A DNA stretch of 22,166 nt from JAFDWI01 sp964544305 (lineage in GTDB: Bacteria > Actinomycetota > Acidimicrobiia > Acidimicrobiales > Iamiaceae), in NCBI GenBank assembly GCA_964544305.1, contig CAZJAZ010000046.1, positions 1 to 22,166 of the forward strand, read 5' to 3'. Numbering within the stretch: the stretch's first letter is position 1; each line of letters starts with the position of its first letter. Of the stretch, positions 1 to 5,418 are shown piece after piece. Under the pieces are notes generated by a model. The model saw only the letters and a list, made by a program, of their open reading frames with translations. It did no database searches and was not told where the DNA came from. The position numbers and the translations under genes were made by a program.

Positions 1-104
1 GACACCCTCGAAGCCCGTACGTAGTCAACCCGCATCTCCCGCACAGCAAGCGTCGAAGCCAACGCCGGGGTGTGACCTCGACGCCGGCTTCACTGGTGTC
101 CGAC

Positions 105-224
105 TCACTTCTTCCTGCCCGTGCGAACGGTCTGTGTGACCGTCGTCTTCGGGTGGCGCTGCGTGGTCGACTTGGTTACGAATCGGCCAGTTGCGGCCGA
201 ACGGTTGACTTTGCGGGTTCCCAT
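105..224 (-). CDS. Small basic conserved hypothetical protein (39 aa)
   Basis: This is a 39-residue, strongly basic protein starting MGTRKVNRSAATGRF and ending in TGRKK. The start is fixed by an excellent Shine-Dalgarno (AAGGAGGTGA, reverse complement of 230-239) 5 nt before the ATG at 224. The frame opens further upstream but has no ribosome site there. I recognise the 'RSAxTGRFVTKxxxxxxPxTTVTQTV' pattern as that of very small conserved hypothetical proteins scattered in bacteria, with no established function. It lies 41 nt downstream of the 63-aa gene on the same strand, so the two are probably co-transcribed. The charge would suit nucleic-acid binding, but that is inference. The gene is real with good confidence; the function is unknown. 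Confidence 0.75.
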   Translation of the reverse strand: MGTRKVNRSAATGRFVTKSTTQRHPKTTVTQTVRTGRKK

Positions 225-265
225 GGTTCTCACCTCCTTCCTGTTCCGGGCTACTTGCCGCCGGG

Positions 266-457
266 TCAGCGAGTGCTGCTTCCCAGACACCAGTAGCAAT
301 TGTCGTACGCGTGGTCTGCCTTGGCCGCTGACAGCGAGTCGTACCAGCGGCGGTGCTCGGGACGGATCTCATCGAGTCGGCAGCCGGTCTGCTCGCGCTG
401 GGTGTCGTGGACCTCGGCCGTGTTGATGTTTCCAAGGTAGCGCTTCTGCTTCAGCAT
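266..457 (-). CDS. Small conserved hypothetical protein with NTAEVHD and CYWCLG motifs (63 aa)
   Basis: The 63-residue product starts MLKQKRYLGNINTAEVHD and ends NCYWCLGSSTR. It resembles a family of small conserved hypothetical proteins with an N-terminal 'NtxEvHDlxxExxxCqldEI' stretch and a C-terminal 'YDNCxxClGgS' stretch. Three cysteines (one at mid-length, two in the C-terminal CYWC) could bind a metal. An AAAGGAG ribosome site (reverse complement of 467-473) precedes the ATG. It is the first gene of a two-gene minus-strand unit and diverges from the XRE regulator at 563, with inverted repeats between them. It is therefore a likely target of that regulator. Function unknown. Confidence 0.72.
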   Translation of the reverse strand: MLKQKRYLGNINTAEVHDTQREQTGCRLDEIRPEHRRWYDSLSAAKADHAYDNCYWCLGSSTR

Positions 458-479
458 CGTGAACTTCTCCTTTACTGTA

Positions 480-513
480 AGCCAGACCTTCTGGCTATTT
501 CTTCAGAATAGCA
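480..513. promoter_or_regulatory. Divergent promoter/operator with two overlapping inverted repeats
   Basis: Between the divergent starts at 457 (minus) and 563 (plus) lie two inverted repeats. One is AGCCAG-accTT-CTGGCT at 480-496. The other is GCTATT-7 nt-AATAGC at 494-512, sharing three bases with the first. On the minus strand 505-513 reads TGCTATTCT, an extended -10 box for the two small genes, so a protein bound here would block it. On the plus side the XRE gene has only TAGAAA six bases before its ATG and no properly spaced ribosome site, so a leaderless start is possible. Binding by the adjacent XRE protein is inferred from position. Confidence 0.5.
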
Positions 514-562
514 TCCCCTGAGAAGAACTGCGGGGATTTGATTCTCCTGCTAGAAATAGGAC

Positions 563-1018
563 ATGGCCACGACCGAAGCCCTTGGAACACGCATTCGTTC
601 ACGCCGGAGGGCCGCTGGCTTGACCCTGCAAAATGTCGCGGACAAGGCAGACCTATCGCTTCCGTATGTATCGAACCTCGAACGAGGGCACGGAAATCCA
701 ACACTTGAATCGCTCAGCAGGATCGCGAAGGCGCTCGACACCGACGTCGCCACGCTTGTGGGAAATGATGAACTCGCACTCGACCCGACGGAAGTCGCAA
801 TGGCAGCTGCACCCGACTCACTTGTGAAATTCGGGCGATCTGAAAGGTTCGCCAGCCAGGTCAAGCAGATCGCCGGCCGACAAGGCATTGACGAGCAGGC
901 ACTTCGCGAGCGGATTCTGCGCAGCATGGCCACATCACCCCGCAGAAGCAACGGCGAACCTACCGAGTACGACTGGCTCCGACTGTTGGACGCGTACGTC
1001 AGAATCCTTGAGGACTAG
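563..1018 (+). CDS. XRE-family helix-turn-helix transcriptional regulator (151 aa)
   Basis: Residues about 8-66 form a classic HTH_3/Cro-CI domain (IRSRRRAAGLTLQNVADKA, then YVSNLERG, then LSRIAKAL). The remaining 85 residues are a helical, charged tail with no recognised domain. Only 11 nt separate its stop from the TTG start of the ImmA-like peptidase, so the two form an operon. In such pairs the peptidase typically cleaves the XRE partner and so relieves repression (ImmR/ImmA in ICEBs1, DdrO/IrrE in Deinococcus). The target here is inferred to be the divergent promoter at 480-513, which would include its own. An antitoxin-like or prophage-type repressor role cannot be excluded. Confidence 0.88.
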   Translation: MATTEALGTRIRSRRRAAGLTLQNVADKADLSLPYVSNLERGHGNPTLESLSRIAKALDTDVATLVGNDELALDPTEVAMAAAPDSLVKFGRSERFASQVKQIAGRQGIDEQALRERILRSMATSPRRSNGEPTEYDWLRLLDAYVRILED

Positions 1019-1029
1019 CGGGAGCCGGT

Positions 1030-2076
1030 TTGATTCCCAAAGCGGCAACAGGCGCCGCGTCAGTGGCCACCGAGATGATCAACTCGATTGCCCCCGAGGT
1101 TAGGGATGCGCTTCGGGAAGGAGAAGTAGGTACCACGCTCCGAGAGCATTTCGCTCCACTCCAGGTGCAACCGATGAACGATCGCGAAGGCCGCATCGAC
1201 AACTGCTCGACCGACGGGATCTACGAAACGTCGATGACCGACACACCGACAATTCTCTACGCGGACGACGTCGCACCAGCTCGCGCCCGCTTCACACTGC
1301 TGCATGAACTTGGGCATCATCTCCTAGCAACACAATTCACCGGCCTACTCGACTCGATCGACGACCTGGCCGGAGACCGGACCTCGCCGGCCCAAGTTGA
1401 GGAACGGGTATGTCATGAGTTTGCAAGTCGGGTACTCGTCCCCGATCAGCTCATCAGCGCGGTCGTCAGCTCAACGGGGCTACATCCGAGGGATCTGCTC
1501 GAACTCTATAGCCAATGCTCCGCAAGCTGGGAAGCTCTCGCTGTTCGATTGGCGGCCGCCAGTACGACCAAGGTTGCCATCGTCCTGATGAGGGAGCCGG
1601 GGTGCGTCGGCTTCAGCGCAGCATCCGGACATCTCGACTCCCCCTGGTGGCCACGGGGAAGTCAGGTCCAACCGGGCGGACCGCTGAACCGCGCACTGAC
1701 TCTTGATCAAAGGGCCAGGTCCGAGATCTACCGATACGGACTTGCCTATTCCGCGAGACTTTTTTGCGACTCTGTGAAGGTTGACAACGGCCTCTCTGTA
1801 GCTGTCCTCAGTGGGACGCCAAGCGACGGCCACTTCGAGATCCTGGAGGATCCAGCTCCACTCTGGGTGGCCCGCGAAGTCTTCTGCGAGCAATGCAACG
1901 AAGAACGCACAGAAGGCTGGTGTGACACGTGCAGGGGCAGGCATTGCCCGGAGTGCGGTCGGTGCGCATGCTCCAAACCCGCGGCAAACCCGGTCTGCCC
2001 AGGTTGTGGGCTCATGAGCCCCAAGCGCGTCGGTGCAACATACTGCAGAACCTGCGAAGCCGACCTTCTCGCCTGA
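1030..2076 (+). CDS. ImmA/IrrE-family metallopeptidase with Cys-rich zinc-ribbon-like tail
   Basis: A 348-residue protein of the COG2856/M78 family. The zinc site HELGH is at residues 92-96 and is followed about 45 residues later by EERVCHEFASRVLVP, the family's usual third-ligand segment. The start taken is TTG at 1030, preceded by GGGAG at 1020-1024; an in-frame ATG at 1075 would remove 15 residues. Unusually, the last 63 residues contain 12 cysteines, arranged as five CxxC pairs plus one CxC. This suggests two or more zinc knuckles. Most ImmA proteins lack such a tail, which may sense redox or metal state or bind DNA (inference). It is translationally close to the XRE gene, its presumed cleavage target. 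Confidence 0.87.
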   Translation: MIPKAATGAASVATEMINSIAPEVRDALREGEVGTTLREHFAPLQVQPMNDREGRIDNCSTDGIYETSMTDTPTILYADDVAPARARFTLLHELGHHLLATQFTGLLDSIDDLAGDRTSPAQVEERVCHEFASRVLVPDQLISAVVSSTGLHPRDLLELYSQCSASWEALAVRLAAASTTKVAIVLMREPGCVGFSAASGHLDSPWWPRGSQVQPGGPLNRALTLDQRARSEIYRYGLAYSARLFCDSVKVDNGLSVAVLSGTPSDGHFEILEDPAPLWVAREVFCEQCNEERTEGWCDTCRGRHCPECGRCACSKPAANPVCPGCGLMSPKRVGATYCRTCEADLLA

Positions 2077-2584
2077 TCGATTGATTTCACCCAAGTTCCA
2101 GCATTCTCGATCGTCCGGCTCTGACAGGAGGGACTCCCACGAGAGCACACAAGCGTTCTCGAGTTTTCGGCGCACGGTCCGCCCGTCGACGGCCGAGGGC
2201 TGCTCGTCGATCTTTGCATGTTCTCTGCCGTGCGCGGGATGACGTCTACGGGCCATGTCAGAAAATCGCTGCAGACGTCGTGACGAGTGCACCGTTAGAC
2301 GCGAACGCAACTGTCAGCATCTTGCATGCGTTGACACGCATAGATACCTCGCTGTCCTCGCGCATCTCGACCAGGCCGTCGCGTCGCTTGTTGCTTCGGC
2401 GAGTTCATTGTCAGTCTGGATTTGTTGCGCCCCTTTCAATTCGGTCGACCGAACCCCGTCACCCCTGGTCCCGCGCTCCCATGGGAGCGCGTGGAGCAGG
2501 TATCCAGTCGACAGAAATTTCTTGGATTTCTTCACTCCAAGAGGCCGTTTCCGGCTCAGAATGTCACACCCCAAAACTAGAATG
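2077..2584. other. Gene-free stretch between ImmA-like and HNH genes
   Basis: About 510 bp with no convincing gene. Open frames on both strands (for example 2255-2608 plus and 2314-2592 minus) have no recognisable domain, no good ribosome site and a composition unlike the neighbours. The stretch holds one copy of a 20-bp perfect palindrome (2472-2491). In one frame around it the sequence would read PGPALPWERVEQVSS, close to residues 15-25 of the downstream HNH protein. A decayed upstream duplicate of that gene's 5' end is therefore possible. No tRNA or other RNA gene was recognised. Confidence 0.4.
2472..2491. repeat. 20-bp perfect palindrome, copy 1
   Basis: The sequence CGCGCTCCCATGGGAGCGCG is its own reverse complement. 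It lies 149 bp upstream of the HNH start codon, in non-coding DNA. The same 20 bp recur at 2668-2687. Flanking identity extends a few bases further (GnTCC before, T after). Confidence 0.8.
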
Positions 2585-2600
2585 TCGAACAACAGTTCGA
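2585..2600. promoter_or_regulatory. LexA-type SOS box
   Basis: TCGAACAACAGTTCGA matches the actinobacterial (mycobacterial) LexA consensus TCGAAC-N4-GTTCGA at every fixed position. It is the core of a longer inverted repeat with 14-bp arms and a 4-nt AACA spacer (2577-2608). The right arm overlaps the first bases of the HNH ribosome site (AGGAAGG, 2607-2613), so a bound repressor would sit directly on the start region. In Mycobacterium tuberculosis several 13E12-family genes are known LexA targets, which agrees with this placement. Confidence 0.85.
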
Positions 2601-2620
2601 CATTCTAGGAAGGCATCATC

Positions 2621-3688
2621 ATGAGGGAACACCACAACAATCCGCCGACCGGAGCGGCACCCGATCCCGCGCTCCCATGGGAGCGCGTCCAGGTGCAAGA
2701 TCTCGCCTCCGTCGAGGTCGAATCGTCGATCATCACCCTGGTGAGCAAACTGTCAACCGCCACCTTTGACCTGTTGGTGCTCATCGGCGAGTTCGAAGCC
2801 CGCGGCACCTGGGTATTGCGCGGTGCCCTGTCATGCGCCGCGTGGCTCGCCGCAACCTGTGATGTCGAAATGGTCACCGCCCGCAATCAGGTGCGCGTCG
2901 CAACCGCCATGCGCGAGTACCCGGCACTCCACGCCGCAATGGCCGCCGGGGATGTGTCGTTCGCCAAAGCCCGCATGCTCGTTCCCCACCTCAGCGACGA
3001 CCACGCCGACGAGCTCGTCGAACTCGCGACCGTCACGCCTACCTCGCGTCTGGCGGTCGCGATCGCCGCCTGGTCGCACCGCAACGAGACCGATGACGAA
3101 ATCGACCAGCGCCACCAACGCGAACGCTACGTGTCTTGGCGCACCGACCCCGACGGGATGGTCACGATCACCGCAAGGCTCGCACCCACCGAAGCCGCGA
3201 ACGTGTGTGCCGTCATCGACAAGAACGTGACCACACAACCCCAGACCGACGACACCCATCCCAGCCTCGGTCAACAACGCGCCGATGCCCTCATTCGTCT
3301 CACCGCTACCGGAAGTGGAAACTCAGCGAACACCGAGGTTGTCGTGCACGTCCGCGACACCGGCAACACGCTCACCGATGGCACTCCGCTCACCGACAAC
3401 GCGGTGATCCGCCTCCTGCCCGAAGCATTCGTGTCGTTACTCATGCATGACTCGGCACAACAACCGATTGATGCGAGCCCCCGCCGACGTTTCCCGACCC
3501 GCCGACAACGCCTCATCCTCGACGAACCCCACCTCGAATGCGCCCACCCGGGCTGCCACGCACGCGCTTTTCTCCAAGCCGACCACATCATCGCCTACAA
3601 CGACAACGGCCCAACCGTGCTTGAGAACCTCCAACTTCTGTGTGGACCACACAACCGAGCCAAAGAACGTATCCGAGCCGGGAGGTGA
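2621..3688 (+). CDS. 13E12/DUF222-type HNH endonuclease-family protein (355 aa)
   Basis: Residues about 25-250 are the DUF222 region typical of actinobacterial 13E12-repeat proteins (RGTWVLRGALSCAAWLA and AMAAGDVSFAKARML segments). Residues about 295-352 are the HNH nuclease (HLECAHPGCHARAFLQADHI, then ENLQLLCGPHNRAKE), with two zinc-type Cys, a DH pair and the final HN. The ATG at 2621 has AGGAAGG seven bases upstream. At 355 aa it is shorter than most family members (about 430-500), mainly between the two domains. These genes are often multicopy and thought to be mobile or self-propagating; no transposase is next to it. A perfect SOS box predicts DNA-damage induction. Its cellular substrate is unknown. 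Confidence 0.92.
   Translation: MREHHNNPPTGAAPDPALPWERVQVQDLASVEVESSIITLVSKLSTATFDLLVLIGEFEARGTWVLRGALSCAAWLAATCDVEMVTARNQVRVATAMREYPALHAAMAAGDVSFAKARMLVPHLSDDHADELVELATVTPTSRLAVAIAAWSHRNETDDEIDQRHQRERYVSWRTDPDGMVTITARLAPTEAANVCAVIDKNVTTQPQTDDTHPSLGQQRADALIRLTATGSGNSANTEVVVHVRDTGNTLTDGTPLTDNAVIRLLPEAFVSLLMHDSAQQPIDASPRRRFPTRRQRLILDEPHLECAHPGCHARAFLQADHIIAYNDNGPTVLENLQLLCGPHNRAKERIRAGR
2668..2687. repeat. 20-bp perfect palindrome, copy 2 (inside the HNH gene)
   Basis: An identical CGCGCTCCCATGGGAGCGCG, 196 bp downstream of copy 1. It falls in the HNH coding region, where it encodes ALPWERV near the N-terminus. It could form a hairpin in the early mRNA or act as a protein-binding site. It may instead be codon-constrained sequence duplicated upstream. 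Confidence 0.8.
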
Positions 3689-3810
3689 AAAATGGAGAGC
3701 GTGCAAAACGCGTCAATGAAGGGTGAGAGCCAGCCAGTCCCCTACGGATCGGCCAGGGACCTGCCTTCGTCTCAGCCACCGAGAAGTTGGAGTGTGCTGC
3801 TTGTCAGCCG

Positions 3811-3827
3811 ATCCGACTCGGATTTTT
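3811..3827 (+). terminator. Weak intrinsic-terminator-like hairpin after the HNH gene
   Basis: ATCCG-ACT-CGGAT is followed by TTTTT (T run 3823-3827), 123 nt after the HNH stop. The stem is only 5 bp, so it is a modest candidate. Confidence 0.3.
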
Positions 3828-3869
3828 GGCACCAGGAACGAGGGTGATGCGCGCACTGCAACTCAAGTT

Positions 3870-3922
3870 CCGTTTTAGGTGCCAAAACCGGACTGCATAA
3901 AAGCGCACCCAAAACGCGAGGG
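3870..3922. repeat. Hairpin-forming dispersed repeat, copy 1
   Basis: It contains CGTTTTAGGTGC (3871-3882) and GCACCCAAAACG (3905-3916). These pair over 12 bp, with one A/C mismatch on the plus strand that becomes a G-U wobble in minus-strand RNA. It lies 8 nt past the stop of the NHL gene on the minus strand and shares its outer arms and the GTGCCAAAACCGGAC core with copy 2. It may act as a minus-strand terminator or mRNA-stabilising hairpin, though no U-run follows. Confidence 0.6.
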
Positions 3923-3929
3923 GCGAACG

Positions 3930-5176
3930 TCAGTAGAACGCCAACCCGGCCGGGGCGTCGAGGCCGCTAGTGATGACAGGCGTGGCTGCGGTGCCAGTCC
4001 CGTCCCACTTCGACACGGTACTGTCGCCGAAGTTGGAGATATACAGGTCCCCAGCGGAATCGAACGCCAAGCCGGCCGGGGCGTCGAGGCCGCTAGTGAT
4101 GACAGGCGTGGCTGCGGTGCCAGTCCCGTCCCACTTCGACACGCTATTGCTGCCTTTGTTGGCGATGTACAGATCCCCACCAGAATCGANNNNNNNNNNN
4201 NNNNNNNNNNNNNNNNNNNNNNNNNNNNNNNNNNNNNNNNNNNNNNNNNNNNNNNNNNNNNNNNNNNNNNNNNNNNNNNNNNNNNNNNNTTCGACACGCT
4301 ATTGCTGCCTTTGTTGGCGATGTACAGATCCCCACCAGAATCGACCACCAACCCGGCCGGGGAGCTGAGGCCGCTGGTGATAACCGACGTGGCTGCGGTG
4401 CCAGTCCCGTCCCACTTCGACACGCTATTGCTGCCTTTGTTGGCGATGTACAGATCCCCACCAGAATCGAATGCCAACCCGACCGGACCGAGGAGGCCAC
4501 TGGTGATGACGCTGGTGAGGGTCGTGCCATCCCACTTCGACACGCTGCCGTTGCCGCCGTTGTTGACGATGTACAGATCCCCAGCGGAATCGAACGCCAA
4601 CCCATACGGGTAGTTGAGGCCACTAGTGATGATGCTGGCGAGGGTCGTGCCATCCCACTTCGACACGGTGTAGTCGCCGACATTGGCGATATACAGATCC
4701 CCAGCAGAATCGAACGCCAACCCATACGGGAAGTTGGGGCCGCTGGTGATGACGTCGGTGAGGGTGGTGCCATCCCACTTCGACACGCGGTCGTCGCCCA
4801 AGTTTGAGATGTACAGGTCGTGGGGGATTGTGGGGGCAATCGTGGTTGTTGGTCCGGTGGTTGTGCCCGGCGTTGATGCTGCTGCAGCAATGCTGGGCAG
4901 GGCAATAACCGCGATCGATGCGGCTGCAGCGACCCCACCAAGTTGAATGACCCGACGGCGACTCCAATCAGTCGAGGTCACGACCCCAGCTTCGATCAAC
5001 CCGGCCATCGGTGATGCCAACGTCTCAGGAACCTCCACAACACCACCACGGGCAAGGTCGAACGCGTGTGCCTCAGCACCGGTCAGATGCAACACCTCGT
5101 CGCGACCAGAAACAAACACCAAAAACCCGTCGTCAACATGTTCGACGTGCAGATTGTCAGCAACGCGAAAACCCAT
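3930..5176 (-). CDS. Exported NHL beta-propeller protein with PqqD-like N-terminus (spans assembly gap)
   Basis: Residues 1-65 resemble a PqqD-like winged-helix domain (VSGRDEVLHLTGAEAHAFDL, then MAGLIEAGVV). Next come a Tat-like SRRRVIQLGG and a hydrophobic stretch ending IAAAAS, then a Thr/Pro-rich linker. The rest is a run of 40-42-residue NHL blades (GLAFDSAGDLYIAN...SVSKWDGT...VITSG). The start ATG at 5176 has AGGTAGGGG upstream. A 100-N gap at 4190-4289 breaks the frame, but the same blade pattern continues in another frame to a TGA at 3930. An identical 55-mer flanks the gap; merging the copies restores a single frame of about 363 aa with six blades, closed by a C-terminal GLAFY strand. 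The ligand is unknown. The order cytoplasmic PqqD-like domain, membrane segment, outer propeller is inferred. Confidence 0.82.
4190..4289. other. Assembly gap (100 N) inside NHL repeats
   Basis: Exactly 100 N, the usual placeholder for unknown length. Bases 4135-4189 and 4290-4344 are the same 55 nt, which points to a de Bruijn contig break with a 55-base overlap. Frame continuity requires a true length of -55, 71, 197 and so on (126-nt steps). Confidence 0.95.
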
Positions 5177-5286
5177 GAAAAACCCCTACCTTGATTGATA
5201 TTCGGCTCGTCAGCGACCCGACCGCTTTCCACGCGCCGTTGCCGCCTATGGGAAACCTACCACAACATCACCCAGCGCAACTCGTG

Positions 5287-5345
5287 CCGTTTTGGGTGCC
5301 AAAACCGGACCTGCAGGTTCCAAAAACGCACCCAAAACGCGAGGG
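5287..5345. repeat. Hairpin-forming dispersed repeat, copy 2
   Basis: Perfect 12-bp arms CGTTTTGGGTGC (5288-5299) and GCACCCAAAACG (5328-5339) enclose a 28-nt loop. The loop itself contains the palindrome ACCTGCAGGT (5309-5318). The repeat lies 74 nt past the stop of the CocE-type gene on the minus strand. It is in the same orientation as copy 1, so the NHL gene sits between two direct repeats. Confidence 0.65.
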
Positions 5346-5418
5346 AAGCTACGTCAACATCAGCCCAAACACTGATTCAATTCGATTGAGTGAACAGGCG
5401 GACCAGTCATCTGCACGT

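Noticed and set aside
54..91. Possible terminator after the 39-aa gene
   Set aside because: GAAGCC and GGCTTC can pair, but the 26-nt interior does not fold well and no U-run follows on the minus strand.
1480..2310. 276-codon open frame on the minus strand
   Set aside because: It is antisense to the ImmA-like gene, whose HELGH and zinc motifs are unambiguous. The minus frame has no ribosome site or family features.
2255..2608. 117-codon plus-strand open frame before the HNH gene
   Set aside because: Low-complexity, Cys/Arg/Ser-rich translation with no family resemblance, and it runs through the SOS box. It is not supported as a gene.
3879..4613. Plus-strand open frame across the first gap
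   Set aside because: It is antisense to the NHL blades, continues only through the N run, and has a repetitive translation caused by the blades on the other strand.
3930..4800. CRISPR-like periodic repeats
   Set aside because: The period is 120-126 bp, entirely coding and in frame as NHL blades, without short repeats and unique spacers.
3875..5176. Frameshifted or pseudogenised NHL gene
   Set aside because: The apparent frame change coincides with the 100-N gap, whose length is a placeholder. Merging the 55-mer flanks restores one frame.
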